Below are positions 1 to 11,995 of a DNA stretch of 64,000 nt, piece by piece. Made by a program: the position numbers and the translations under genes. The notes under the pieces were generated by a model. That model saw nothing but the letters and a program-made list of their open reading frames with translations, did no database searches and was not told the origin of the DNA. Source of the DNA: Tridacna crocea (Eukaryota > Mollusca > Bivalvia > Cardiida > Cardiidae); NCBI GenBank assembly GCA_943736015.1, contig OX031061.1, positions 58,844,192-58,908,191 of the forward strand. The letters run 5' to 3'. Position 1 is the first letter of the stretch. Each line of letters begins with the position of its first letter.

Positions 1-1556
1 GAGGTAACATTATATGCTTATCTGCCCCCATACCAAAGCGCAAGTCCAAGATACTCAGTTTGTGTTTGCTAGTAAGTGATGTTCAAGAAAGAATTAAAAG
101 GTCATGGGAAAACTAGAAATTCGTCACCGACAGGGCTGCCCCTACAACGTGACAAAGATCACAGACTTCATTATATAGTTCTAACCATCATAAGGAAAGA
201 ACTTCCTGCTGCAGGCACAATTGCTAATCTGCATCCGAAGTTTAAATAAGTGAGATAACCCCAACACTCAGGTCAACATTATCGTAATGAATCGTGACAC
301 CACTATTACATGTTTTTACAGCTCTGCTCTATCAACCACCATTTAATGACATCACTGGCTAAAAGATTTATGGCCCGCATAAGACTATAACACCAGTGTG
401 GATCACTGAAAATAGATAGAGCAAGCCACTCTTACAATACTTAAGGTAGTGGACCCGTAATAGAAAACAGCCATTTCCACTATAATATTATCCTACAAAA
501 TTTTCTATGATAAAAACTGAGTATTATTGTAACACCTTAGCTAAGCCATTTTGTTTTTTTCTTTTTGTCCTTCTTAGAATTCTCATTCATGAATCTAAAA
601 CCACTATATTCTCATTACAATGGGAGAAATTAATTACCTTCCTAGTTTCTGGAAACCAACAAAAAATATCAACGAATAATTTTAAGACATACATCAAAGG
701 AATTTCTGGTCTGTTAGAAATGTGCAAAAGTATTATATCTGTACAAATCCGTATTGATGCCATACTGCTGAAATTTTATGCCATGCTGCACTAGAAGTAT
801 TACGGATCTACTACCTAAAATGCACCTTTAATTCTTGATCACCTGAACATTCATATTCATTATAATCAAAATATCTCAATTAGTTAAAAGGATTTGGGTA
901 TCAGGAAAATTTAACAACCGTGTAAGATAACTTAAAAATAGAGTCTAAATTGTCTTTCTCATATGCAACACGACTTCTTATTACAGACTGAGGAACAGTA
1001 TTGTGAAAAGACATCAACGGATTATAGTGTTTACCACCTACAAAAAAAAAATGACAATTATTGGAGATAACTCACCAAGTCGACTGAAAACTATGTTTCA
1101 ATGTTAACCTTTTGATACGGTTCTTGCATGCGATGCATCGTCTATCATTAATGACGTTTTGTGCAAAGTGATATCGAAATCCAACCAAGTTAGATGGATA
1201 CGAACAGCCATCATTACTTTGATACGAACACCACTATTTGTTGCACATTATGTAGCATAGGATACCATAGCATAGTATAGAATTTTATTTTCGACTTAAA
1301 GCCTACAGCTCATTGTCCTACGACACAAATCAATTCAATACGTACGTGGAAAATAATTAGATATAAAGACATAAAGTTGTTAGATTGATTCACAAACAAA
1401 ATAAATGGATGGATGAATTTTACTTTTAAATTTTATTTCTTTACCATCTTAGATGGATAAATTTAATTTCAATAAAACATAAGGCCGATGGTAGATGATC
1501 ATGAATGTGAGAGTATTTTAAATCATTGTAGTAAAGGATATGGAAGGGAAGTACAT
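1..1556. other. Intergenic or intronic DNA, nothing recognised
   Basis: No exon, repeat family or structured element could be supported here. The longest open frame (507-794) has no start context, no splice logic and low-complexity composition. A few short A/T homopolymers are present. Confidence 0.6.
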
Positions 1557-2041
1557 CAGTATAATGTGCATATTCCCACTAAATTACTGGGCGAGAGGAA
1601 TGGAAATTTCTAGTCATGACTAGAACAAAAACACGACAATTTTAGAATTATTGTTTCTTGAACGGGTAGGGTAGATAAAGGATCGGGCTACTAGTTTTGT
1701 GCCACCTTATCTCCGAGCCACTTTACACGAGACGGATACCGCACAGATGCATGGCGTGTGAACAAAATGAAATATAATGTGCATATTCCCATTAAGATAC
1801 TAGATGGGAAAAATGGAAATTTCTAGTCAGTACTAGAACAAAGAATACGATTATTTTAGTATTATTGTTTCTGTGAGCAGACAGGGTAGATCAAGGATAA
1901 GACGGCGAGTTTCATGCCACCTGATCTCCGATCTACTGTACACGAGACGGAAACTACAAAGATGCATAACGTATGAAAAAGTAAAATGTAATGTACATAT
2001 TCCCAGTAATTTACTGACTGGGGGAAAATGAAATTCCAGTG
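1557..2041. repeat. Tandem repeat, about 213-bp unit, 2.25 copies
   Basis: A unit starting TAATGTGCATATTCCCA begins at 1562, recurs at 1775 and begins a third time at 1989, where it is cut off after about 50 bp. The two full copies share blocks such as GGAAATTTCTAGTCA and ACACGAGACGGA but differ at many sites, so the duplication is not recent. Confidence 0.85.
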
Positions 2042-2693
2042 TTATGTAGATAGGATATATAATGACCTGTTTTCAGAATATTTTTGAAACACGAGGACAT
2101 TTATTTGTTTTCCCATTGTGGTTATTTTTAGAAACAGTTAATTTAGTGATAAGACTGTGTACTAATCCATGATATTATCTTTCTAGAAAACATTAATCTA
2201 GAATTTTCCAAGCCGATATTAATAGGAGTAGACTTACTTTGTGATTTTGGGGGACTTGAACTTAGACTTGTGGCTTGCAGGATACAGAGTTAGTGAAAAG
2301 TGTTCGATTTAACTTGGGATATAGATCTGTAAGTTTTAATTACTTTATTCTTAAACAGGTTGCTCATATCTATTTGCAAGTTATTGTTAATTTAGGTTTT
2401 AGCAACCAGAAACTTCACATTTTTGTAGTCTGAACATAATTCTTAATTTTGAGGGACTTATTTTTTTTCTTTATTTAAGATTAAAAATTGGCATAATTTT
2501 ATTCAAACTTATTTTTTTTTGTACTCTTCTGTCTTTATAGTTATTCATAAATGTTGTTAATTGTCAAAGGCTTGTTGCTGGTTTTCTTTCTCGCTTCGTT
2601 TGGCTCGTAACACCAGTCGGTACATACATAAGAATGCAACAGTACTTGTAGTAGGAATCAAGCAAAACATAAACAATTTCTAATCAAATTTAC
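2042..2693. other. AT-rich spacer, nothing recognised
   Basis: AT-rich sequence with poly-T tracts near 2460 and 2510. No exon or repeat could be supported. Confidence 0.5.
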
Positions 2694-2878
2694 CTCTGTT
2701 CTTCATCAGTTACAGATGTGCATATTGTTTTCATCTCTTTCACGTATTTCTTTCATTTCACATCGGAAGAAACTTTGTAAATAATAATTAATTTTTGTCA
2801 TGTATTGTCTTTCCGTTGAGATAAGAATCATAATTTAATACTGTATCTAGATTGAACATATTTGCTAAGAAATTTTCT
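2694..2878. repeat. Direct repeat copy A (pair with 3888-4072)
   Basis: The 185 bp from CTCTGTTCTTCATCAG onward recur 1194 bp downstream with only a handful of differences. The near identity implies a recent duplication or a young dispersed element. The DNA between the copies is unrelated to them. Confidence 0.9.
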
Positions 2879-3887
2879 AAAGTAATTCATTGTTATCCCA
2901 TTAAATGTTTAACAAAACTCGTTAGAATATTTAGATTTTTGAGTGAAAAATGACACCAAAAAGTTCAAACCGCAAATTAAAACGTCACATGATTAACACT
3001 GAGTATGGTCACCCCTTGCATTTAAAAAAACTTGCCAGTTTCGTCTCATTGACGAAATAGTGGGGCTGTCCCATACTCTACAATGTTGTCTGATTCCACA
3101 AGAAGGGCTCTGCAAAGTTTCAAAAATTTTGTAGTGAAAACGGCTATCTGTAAAGCAGAGCTATCATGCTGCAATCTATTATAAGTGCATCTAAAATGTT
3201 AACATTGATATACTATTATAAACTTTGATTAAAAAATTGCGATCAGTGATTTGATTAATTAAGTTATACCTGAATATAACTCAACTGACAAACTATCCTT
3301 TTGTTCATGCACTATAATGAAAGTACCACAAAACTGTTCACTCTGCAAAACTCTACAAAGACCCTTCAGATTTGATAATGGTATGTTACCCTCATTGAGA
3401 AAAGAATTAATTTGACAGTGTCCTCTGAGGCATTAATCTGGTCTCTTCCGTTCCATGAGTCACACTGCTTTGCTTGGACGTCTAGCAGAGCCTTATGCAG
3501 GAACAACCCACTTATAAAAACAGTATGCAATGACCTTGCAAAGTTATCAGTGACACGAAGCTGGCAAGTCATGATAAATGTTCGATGTTTTTGTTTGCAG
3601 TAAGGACTTTTTTTATGCATTTTCCATTTGAAAATTTGAAAACATTCCTGTGAAACTTCGTCACTCATTAAAGGGAATAAAAAAAAAAAAGTAAATTTCA
3701 AAACAACTTGTAATGTTCGACTTATTTCCAACATAGAACCAGTGCTGTGCTTTTAATTGTACGTGGTATACATACATACATGTACATTTATACATACATA
3801 CAAACATACATACGTAAACCGCTGTTTTAATTTCCATTCTTTATTGGAAGTTTTTTACTAGAAGTGTTTCACTGCTCGACACTCTCG
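2879..3887. other. Spacer between direct repeats, no gene
   Basis: No exon is supported. A loose inverted pair (GAGTATGG at 3001, CCATACTC at 3071) brackets about 75 bp and could be an eroded small foldback. The open frames at 3366-3734 and 3412-3603 overlap on opposite strands and show no protein-like features. Confidence 0.5.
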
Positions 3888-4072
3888 CTCTGTTCTTCAT
3901 CAGTTACAGATGTGTATATTGTTTTCATCTCTTTCACGTATTTCTTTCATTTCACATCGGAAGAAACTTTGTACATAATAATTAATTTTTGTCATATATT
4001 GTCTTTCCGTTGAGATAAGAATCATAATTTAATACTGTATCTAGATTGAACACATTTGCTTAGAAATTTTCT
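3888..4072. repeat. Direct repeat copy B (pair with 2694-2878)
   Basis: This is the second copy of the 185-bp block. It diverges from copy A where copy A continues AAAGTAATTC and this one continues GTATCTATAT. Confidence 0.9.
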
Positions 4073-4196
4073 GTATCTATATGTATCTTTTCAGGTCGTA
4101 TTATTGTCACTATTCATCTTTTTGTGTTCTAAGTGGAATAAATTGATATCAAGATAACCGGTACTCCTTTCATATTTATAACCCGGTCGAAAATGG

Positions 4197-4270
4197 CTCC
4201 CCGAAGAGGAATCGAACCCCGGTTTGCCTCACGATAGGCAGGGATAATTACCACTATACTCATCACTGTT
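4197..4270 (-). pseudogene. tRNA-Asp-like pseudogene or SINE head
   Basis: On the minus strand a cloverleaf-like order is visible: a D-arm stretch AGTATAGTGGT, an anticodon-arm region around CTATCGT, and a T-arm with B box GGGGTTCGATTCC. Layout and T-arm resemble animal tRNA-Asp. The 5' acceptor strand does not pair with the 3' strand and the anticodon position is not GTC, so it is not a working tRNA gene. It may be an isolated pseudogene or the head of a decayed SINE. Confidence 0.6.
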
Positions 4271-4659
4271 GGTCCCCTAATTATAATATTGCTTATTAAT
4301 AGGTTTAGCTACCCAATTTACATTTAGCGCAGACATTTCGATTTCCTGGCGACAGGTAAAAAATGGCAAAGAAATGACTTTTAATTCTTTAAATCGATAA
4401 CTTTCATATCTGAATCATTCAAATGATGTCAAAAGATAACCTTTTGTGATACAACTTTCAGACAATGGCGATTACAATTTCGTCAAACTATTTTCATCTT
4501 TAGGCCGACAATTTAATCACAGGCATTTCATCAAAAGTTTTAGTCTTATTTAGATTTCAGTGATATTTTTGGATAGAAAAATTATTTTTCTCCATTTATC
4601 CCACCAAAATACACAAGTTTGCATTATGTTGTATCGCAGTGAGTAAAATGGTCCCATTT

Positions 4660-4675
4660 ATATCCCCCCCCCCCC
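4660..4675. repeat. Poly-C run
   Basis: Homopolymer of about eleven C residues; no function inferred. Confidence 0.8.
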
Positions 4676-4683
4676 TGCGAAAT

Positions 4684-4925
4684 CCCTGATCTGCACCTTA
4701 ACCCTTTACCCTATTAGGCATTTCTGTGGTATCTCTAATTGACCCTAAATAACAGCAAGGACGAAGCTATTTCTTATGTGTATATGCTACCTTTTGATAG
4801 CATAGAAAACATTGTGGCAAAAGGTGAAATTGCTCGTCACGAGCAATTTCACCTTTTGCCACAATGTTTTCCAAAGGCTCCAACAAACAATGCGTAGAAA
4901 TGAGTATCTATGGAGTAAAGGGTTA
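4684..4925. mobile_element. Hairpin MITE copy with perfect 32-bp arms (4806-4870)
   Basis: Outer ends read AACCCTTTACCCTAT on the left and GGAGTAAAGGGTTAAC on the right, i.e. terminal inverted repeats of the family. The centre is a perfect palindrome: 32-bp arms and a one-base loop. The arm sequence differs from the family consensus at several positions, yet both arms changed together and pairing is intact. Confidence 0.85.
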
Positions 4926-5207
4926 ACAGACATCTCTGACTGTCCTTTTCCGGACATAATATGTAACTTACGGATGTGATGACGCATTTACAATACAATC
5001 TTCCATGTTGTTTTGAATTCTACCTGCCTCTTTACCCGATCACCATGAAAATTAAAGAAAAAATAATAGATTGCAAGCATTCAAACACCTAGCAGATAAT
5101 TCTTTACCAAACTACCAACTGTCAGACTTGTCCGTTTTGAAAATATTTAGAGACAATAAAATACGCGTAAATAAAAATCAATAGAATATATTTATGGGAA
5201 GGGAAGA

Positions 5208-5400
5208 AACATTGTGGGGAAAGGAGAAAACGCTCGTAACAAGCGTTTTTTTCTGTTATCACATTGTTTATAAAAGCATTCAAAAATTAGTTACAGTCGG
5301 AATTGTATTGTAAAAGGTTAGATGCTGCTAAATTGGTTGGATTTGCCTTTAACTATGCACAAAACACTGTGGGGAAAAAAGGAGAAAATGCAGGTCGCAA
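5208..5400. mobile_element. Two eroded hairpin-MITE pieces
   Basis: AACATTGTGGGGAAAGGAG with a decayed partner lies at 5209-5270. A half arm, ACACTGTGGGGAAAAAAGG, lies near 5349-5370 next to the family's internal sequence. Both are degraded copies of the dominant hairpin MITE. Confidence 0.6.
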
Positions 5401-5689
5401 ATGATTTCGAATATTTTCAACATATTCTAGACGGCACTTTTCTACTGATAATCTTACAAAATGCAGGATTTTGTAGTAAAGGATTAAAGATAGATGTTAA
5501 CCAGACGACAAAATTGGAATCATTTTTGAATTGAAAAGCATTCGCAGACGTGGCTAAAACTTTTGCATTTGGACATTAGACAGCAGACAGTGGAAAATAT
5601 GGCGGGTACAGGTCGGAAAATGCTCTTTACAAACATTTTAATATTTTTGCACAAGATTTTTAGGAGGACTTCTTTCCTCGGGGTCTTGA

Positions 5690-6880
5690 AACTAAAAGAT
5701 CGCTTGAAATAATGGTTTAACTCTTAACTCTTTGCCAGACGACAATTATTTAGGATTGTCCAAAATGAAAAGACTGACAGAAGACAAATAAAACGCAGCT
5801 TATGCGTTACAATTTGTCTTAAAATGGGTAAAAGCAAAGTAGGAAAAGGGAAACATACTGGTCCTCACTATTTCTCCTTTTCCCACAATGTTTTCAATAG
5901 CTCCCTGCCCAAGGGTAGTAAAAGCATGACATTGCGTGGTAAGAGTTAAACTCATAAGCAAATTAAAAGGGAGTTTCCTACCAAGGACCCCTAATTTTAC
6001 CGATTTCTGGTTTTCTTTTGCTGAAAAGAAATCTAAGTGAATCGGGCCATGTACATCCATAATCAGACAGTATGTTCTGTTTAGTCCGATCTTGATCTTC
6101 GTTGTTCGCGAAATCGTGTTGAGCTGCAATTTACAGCCAATCACTCAAACACTTTGATGGTCAGAACACGGAGATAGCTATAAGTAACTTATTCGCGAGT
6201 TCAGTTAATTTCACTAGAATTAAGTCAAGGTTCTACAGCGTTTGACCCAAGGAAACTCTCACGTGACCAGCGATGTAACTGGGATCGAACTCGGGATTTC
6301 ATGATGTCAATTCCACCGCCTAAACTACTTGCCTACGGAGAATAAGATACTTTACTTGCACAAAAAAACGATTCGCAATCTCATCTTTTTTTTTTCGTTT
6401 TGAACACAGTCGCAAGATCTTGCTCCTTATCTTATTTTCTCTTGAAAATGTAAATCTTACAATTTGAGTATTATTGTCTTTTTGCCTGACAACTTTATAA
6501 TAATATTCCTGGAAAAAGGAATAGCTGCTTGTAATTAATTGTTACAAAATCTTTTTTTCGTTAAGACGAAATGATGATTCATTATCTCGACAAGGCAGTT
6601 CGATAAAACAAAAGTTCAAATCGTTTTAACGAAAAAATAGTCTTTTAAACAAAATAATTTGTTTTAGCGATACCCTGTTCTATTAAACAAAGATATATTC
6701 TCATTTTATTTTCTCCATGGAAGCATTTCATTTATGAAAATAAGTACTTTGGTGTATCGAATGACCAGATCGTTATTTAAATTACTTCGTTTTCTCGAAA
6801 CGGTATTTCGTAATAAATGATAACTTCATTTCATCGGATTATTATTTCGTTATTGAAATGCATGACTCGTGTCACATATG
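5690..6880. repeat. About 1.1-kb dispersed repeat copy A (related to 20640-21790)
   Basis: Blocks shared in order with 20640-21790 include a hairpin-MITE remnant, a segment around TCGGGC(C/A)ATGTA, the block GGAAACTCTCACGTGA(C/A)CAGCGATG, a stretch ending in CTACGGAG, and a tail rich in CGAAATAA/TTCGTT motifs. At 6270-6345 the minus strand looks tRNA-like (CCCGAGTTCGATCCC as a B box), so part may be SINE-derived. The pair is clearly diverged. Confidence 0.7.
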
Positions 6881-6892
6881 CTAGTGAAAAGC

Positions 6893-7143
6893 GTTTTCCC
6901 CCTTAGCCATAATCGTTTCTACCAAAACTCTTACCAAAAGGCAAAGCTGGTCCAGATTGAAAGCATTTATACACAACAATATAAATGCGACCCCAAAACG
7001 AAATTCGTCATTGGAAGGGTAGAATAAAATGTAGGAAAAACTAAATGCATTGTCTGCCAGCATTTTCCTTTTCACCCATAATGTTTTCAAAAACTTCTTT
7101 TCCTAGGGTAATTTAAGATCCTGATTGCTTGGTAAATGGTACA
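6893..7143 (-). mobile_element. Hairpin MITE copy, arms degraded
   Basis: Family internal sequence is readable (CTTACCAAAAGGCAAAGCTG, GATTGAAAGCATTTATAC, and TTGCTTGGTAAATGG at the end). The left arm of the hairpin is poorly preserved. Confidence 0.65.
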
Positions 7144-7315
7144 AAACAAATACAATTATTTGAGACACATCAAATATCGTCACCTGCAAATGCTTTAATT
7201 ATGAAAAAGATCTGTTAAAGATGTTTTTGCTCGCTAGAGGGTCTGACCCTGGCTATATGCCGTCTACATGTTTAGTCAAGCCTATTAGATTGAAACAGAA
7301 TTGCAGCAGATTGTA

Positions 7316-8307
7316 CAGGATGTCCGGAAAGTAATGTAACACTTTTGTATATCTATAATATAGCTTTAAAATCAGAGAAAGAAATAGAAATAAATGTATA
7401 TGTATATAAAATATGCAAGGTTTTTTCTTGTGGTAATTTCATTTAACTTTCTTAACAATACGCACTTTTATAAAGGTTTCAAATTAGAAGTACCTTTTTT
7501 GTCATTGGCATCATATGAGTGATTGATGAGGTTTTCAATTTGACGGCCTTTTATGCTGTTTCTTTTCCAAACACACACGATGAAATTATCAATCACTTTA
7601 GGACACATTCAAATATCAACGATAATGAGTTTACTTGAAAGATTTTTAAACAACATGTCTGTGTCGTCTGGATAGGGATCGTTAACCTTCGATCTCAAAG
7701 TAATGCAAAGGAAGAAATTACGCAGCTTGAGGCTGAAACTGTGTGCAGGCCACAATGTTTAGTAACCTGTGACCTCCGGAATATCGTTTTGACATTATCC
7801 ACCGAATGTATCATATAAAAAGTCTGCCACAGATTTAGATATGTTTGCCTTAGCACAGTCCAGCATATCTGGATGTCTTCATCCTAGCCTCGACTGCGAC
7901 CTCTTTCTACGGGGTTATGTGAAGTCAACGGTCAACAATCCCATCTAGGAAGCGCAGACATGTTAAAAAACATTTAAAGTGAAATCAAGAAAACTGATAT
8001 TGAAATGTACGCTAAAGTGAATAACAATTTTATCCTGCATGTTCGGCAAGGACAAAGCATAATCGGTCGTCACTTTGAAAACGTCAAATTATTAAAATGA
8101 TGCCAATGTCCGAAAAAGTACCTTTGAATTAAAATCTGTATGAATATGTAAAATGTAATTAAAATTGGATTAAATTATCACACACACACACAGAAAAAAA
8201 AACTTGCCTGTTTTATTTACATGTACATACATTTTTTTTATATATATTTTATATTTTCAGTCAAAATATAATGTGCAAAAGTATTACCTTACTTTCCGGA
8301 CACCCTG
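7316..8307 (+). mobile_element. Decayed mariner-like transposon with TIRs and TA target duplication
   Basis: The left end CAGGATGTCCGGAAAGTAAT and the inverted right end CAGGGTGTCCGGAAAGTAAG match over roughly 35 bp with few differences. TA dinucleotides flank both ends (7314-7315 and 8308-8309), as the Tc1/mariner superfamily requires. The 992-bp length suits a mariner that has lost some sequence. Transposase remnants lie inside on the same strand. A (CA)n tract and a poly-A run have grown near 8180-8200. Confidence 0.9.
7640..8100 (+). pseudogene. Mariner transposase remnant (C-terminal half)
   Basis: Around 7883-7945 the plus strand encodes PSLDCDLFLRGYVKSTVNNP, which lines up with the conserved mariner motif SPDLTPLDFFLWGYVK near the last catalytic acid. 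About 100 bases on, QGQSIIGRHFENVKL resembles the usual C-terminal NGGHFEHV motif. Stops and frame changes interrupt the frame, so no active enzyme is made. The N-terminal DNA-binding domain is not recognisable. The mariner (IS630/Tc1) assignment is supported independently by the TIRs and TA duplication. Confidence 0.8.
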
Positions 8308-8529
8308 TACCTTCAGTCGCCGAAAGAAGTTGGGTTTTTACATTTGTGGGGCTGAAATAATGAAAGGGGAATTTTCATTTTCTTTAAATCAGACTAACAA
8401 TTTTCGGGTTTTCCTTTTTTGAATTGTTTTAAAGCTCACCTTTCTAATCTGGATAAAAATTGCAAAACTGTACTCTGATTTTTTTTTAAATACTGATTTT
8501 CAGAGGAAAACATGAAAAGTCAAGCTGAA

Positions 8530-8940
8530 AGCATATAGCGATCCATGGTGTAGAACTAGAAGATTTTCAAAGTTTTAACTATAAGGCAAGGACAATTTCG
8601 ACCCATGGACAATAACTCGAAGAAATTTGGTAGAAGTCCACTAGATGAAGCGACATGCTGGTAGCCCTAGACTTTATGATTTCGGACATGAACATTTTCA
8701 TTTTTTTTCAGTTTTGTTACTATGGCAACGACAGTTCTTTTAAGGAATCAAATTCTTTCTATAAACTCCGAAGAAGACCTTGACAGGACTATTTCTGTGA
8801 CGTTTATTCATAATTGGATAAGTAGTTTCAGAAAAGAAGATGCTTAAAGTATAAGTTAACACATGGACACACGGACGAGCGCACGATGGTCTCAGGGCCA
8901 AGCATAAGCTCACAGGCCTTTGGCCAGTGGAGGTAAAAAA
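8530..8940. repeat. Dispersed repeat of bivalve type
   Basis: Phrases such as TACTATGGCAACGACAG, ACACACGGACGAGCGCAC and GGCCTTTGGCCAGTGGAGGT resemble interspersed repeats I associate with bivalve genomes. No full boundaries are visible and it occurs once in this window. Confidence 0.4.
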
Positions 8941-9339
8941 TGGTACAACACTGGGGATATCAACTGTTTGCTTCTACCTTGTTCGAAACTGTATTTTTTT
9001 TTAAATTTCATTTTTATACTCCCTTTGGATACATTTAAAAGGGCCATCTAGGAAGTACTGATAATGGGAGTATAACTCTGCATACACCTTATTGATTTTA
9101 TGAAGTATACATACGCTTGAAAAGAAAAAGAATGTTTTTTATAATACTGCAAAGAAATTTCTCGTGATCTGATTGGTTAACATGTCGGAAACATATATAC
9201 CATGTACCTTAGCAAAACCCACGTAAAGCCAGTTTCTCTTTCGAGTGCCCCGTAAACATCACTACACTTGCAACGCAACATCTAAAATGGCGATGTCGGT
9301 CGATCACCATACTGCACATTTATGCACCAAACTGCACGT

Positions 9340-9560
9340 TTTAGTGGCGTCAGTTTCCAGTGACGTCAGTTTTCATTGAATTGGGGCACTCAGAAGAGAA
9401 TTTCTATTTTGTCAGCATACTCGATTCGTGAGACTATAATGCAGGAAAATTTCGCTTAACGCGCTTTGAAAGGGTAAGACTTTTGCAGTATAATAAATTC
9501 GTTGTGGCAGGGGACTTGGAAACTTGTTCTCGGCTGTGTCAAATCATGTCGCCCCGAGCC
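9340..9560. repeat. Repeat copy related to 10203-10560
   Basis: Shared blocks with the second copy are CAGTGACGTCAGTTTTCATT / CAATGACGTCAGTTTTCATT, GAATTGGGGCACTC / GAATTGGGACACTC, and the end block CAGTATAATAAATTCGTTG followed by GGCAGGGGA. It appears to be a mobile element of roughly 200-350 bp. Confidence 0.75.
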
Positions 9561-10202
9561 TCGACTTTCAACACTTCTTTCAGCTTTGAGTCCATTAGGC
9601 AGTTATGCGTTACGGGTACTACTCCGTTGTGTTTTCTTTTACAAGTAGTTCAGTCAGAAATCGTAAAAGCGCAAATCGTGCAATTGCGAAATTCTTTTCT
9701 GCACTTGCGTGAAGTGCATCATGGGTGAAATGCTCCTGTTTACTTGATAATTTTAGTCTATCAGAGTAAAGACACATATGTTTTTGCATTGTCCAAGTTC
9801 TTTTGGTGATTCAGATTTTCGCCATACTGGACCGTGCAGAGAAGACTGGTCCAACAGCTCAGCTCGTTTTCAAATGATTAAATATGTAAACATCAATTCT
9901 CCGGCAACTTAAGAGTGTGGGTTCAATGCCCAAGGCTGACCACCTATAATTACAAGAAAGTGTTTGGATGAGACACTTAACATTATTCCCGTTTGACGGT
10001 GCTATACAGTGCGCACGATATAAAGCCAGGGGTAAAATAGGATGTGTTTCATCTTGTATCATCTTTTATCCTGAATTCGGGACTTCGGGAGTATTACCTC
10101 TAAACATTTTTTTTACGTACAGGGACAGTGTCGGTTTGTGCTTTTCCAGATTTGCATCAAGATAATGCATCTAGCTTCACGTTTTATCACGTATTACCAA
10201 CG

Positions 10203-10560
10203 TTTCAGTTCCCAATGACGTCAGTTTTCATTGAATTGGGACACTCCGACGGAAAATTTTATTTCGTCAGCGTATTTATATTTTAAAACCAAGAGCAGGG
10301 AAAATTCTCTGAACAAAAGTTTGAATGGTAAATCTTTACAGTATAATAAACTCGTTGTACGGTCAGGTGGCAGGGGAATGATTGGAATGGTAAAACTTTG
10401 TAGTATAATAAATTCGTTGTACGGTCAGGTGGCAGGGGAAACTTGTTCACGGCTGTGGTGAACCATGCCGTCAGTTCGTCTGCGGTTGGGGGCGACATGA
10501 ATCACCACAGCCTTGAACAAGTTTCCAAGTCCCCTGCAAACTGACCATGCAACTAATAAT
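10203..10560. repeat. Repeat copy with internal duplication and inverted end
   Basis: A 62-bp piece (GAATGGTAAATCTTTACAGT at 10324, GAATGGTAAAACTTTGTAGT at 10386) is tandemly doubled. The block GGGGAAACTTGTTCACGGCTG is followed by its inverse CAGCCTTGAACAAGTTTCC at 10510-10528, so the end forms a stem. This is probably a foldback element related to 9340-9560. Confidence 0.75.
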
Positions 10561-10639
10561 GTAAATCAAATTGAATATACTAGTTTACTGTCTGTAAATG
10601 CCTGTGAATTGGTCCGATCTAAAATTCTTCTTGTGGTGA

Positions 10640-10715
10640 AGGATTTACATGGCTTAGTGGTAAACTGTAGGGATCTTAACTAGAAGTTCTGGGTTCGAAC
10701 CTCAGTGTACATGTT
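10640..10715 (+). pseudogene. tRNA-like sequence with A and B boxes, possible SINE head
   Basis: TGGCTTAGTGG (10650-10660) fits a polymerase III A box and GGGTTCGAACC (10691-10701) fits a B box at the right spacing. Acceptor-stem pairing is not convincing, so a SINE head or pseudo-tRNA is more likely than a working tRNA. No SINE body was identified downstream. Confidence 0.6.
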
Positions 10716-11993
10716 GGATTTTTTAAGGGAATGCCACTTCAGACACTTCAGAGCCTTTGGTTTCTAATGATACCCAGAATATACATTAATATGTAGGTTG
10801 TTGCCTCAATATGCTTGAAGCAAAGTTAAAAGTCGCGAAACCTCCATTTCCGGGGCACAATATTGTTTTCCTTGTCAAAGGCAAATTGCTTAGTTTGAAC
10901 CACATGTTTTTGTCCTGTGCAAATATTCTAATTCTGAAGTCTAACTTTGTCGTATTGTGAAAAGTTAACAATGTTTAACAACTGCTATTCAAGTCTGCTA
11001 TTTTAGCGTTTCTGTGAGTCTAGTTGCCATTATTAGGGTGTTGAACAACTGCTCTGTCTCCTTTTCGCTATTTCTGGTGTTTTACATTTTATCTGGCGAT
11101 GCACTGGATGTGTTTCTGTAAAATCATATGGTCCTGGAAGAGACAGGCATGAAACCATTTTTGTTATAGGATTAATGGCTCTTTGAGAAAAAAAAGAAAA
11201 CAATAATTTTGCAGAATTTTGAAGAAAGAAATGAGACAAGGAATATCTCTCTGTCGAGGAGGAAGATTAAAAGAAAGGGAAATCGTAGAGCTCAATATTT
11301 TGCCCAGTATAAGGTTTTCATATCATATTTTATAAATGCAAGATTCATTGACAGTTTATAAAACTACCTACTGGTTTGTCCCTTTTGAAAAGGAGACACA
11401 TAGCTACCTTTATAGTGTTTTAAGAATAATAATTTATTTTACTTTACTTCTGGATGTCTTTATTCCTTGCAGCATGTTGATTGAATTTAAAGACCGTAAA
11501 GAAAAAAAAAAAAAATACATACGCTCATCTGTCTCTGAAACGAAACAAACACCTTAAAATTGAAAGGTATAAGTGTTTTATCCCCTCATCTATAAATGGC
11601 ATCAAACGCAAAACCCTGGAAACCCATATCATTACATCATAAAGCTAGCTCAGCGATACTAACTGTTTAACCTACCAAAACAAAAGAATGATCATTTTAC
11701 TTTCCTTATATCGAGTACAAAAATATTCTTCAAGCAGCCTATTTCTTCAAGTCCTTCATCTATTTATCCGTTTCTTTATCTTATTATTTAATATTAATCT
11801 AAAGAATAGTTTACCCTGCCTTCCCCGAAAAAAAAGACTGTCCGTCTGCCTGTCTTTAACAAGCTCTAATGTTACGCAGTTTCTAGTGCCTTGAAAAAGA
11901 ATCTTATCAGATTAAGGATCTGATGCATGATAAGGGTTTAGAGAAACTTAAGATAGTGGCATCACTTGCTTCGATGTTACAGACATCATTTAT
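10716..11993. other. No gene recognised
   Basis: AT-rich DNA with a poly-A stretch near 11500. The open frames here are short, overlap on both strands, and show no splice-site or domain support. Confidence 0.5.
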
Positions 11994-11995
11994 AA

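Noticed and set aside
507-794. 95-codon open frame
   Set aside because: No domain, biased toward F/I/L/K as expected of AT-rich random DNA.
10640-10715. Functional tRNA gene
   Set aside because: A and B boxes are present but the acceptor stem does not pair; better explained as a SINE head or pseudo-tRNA.
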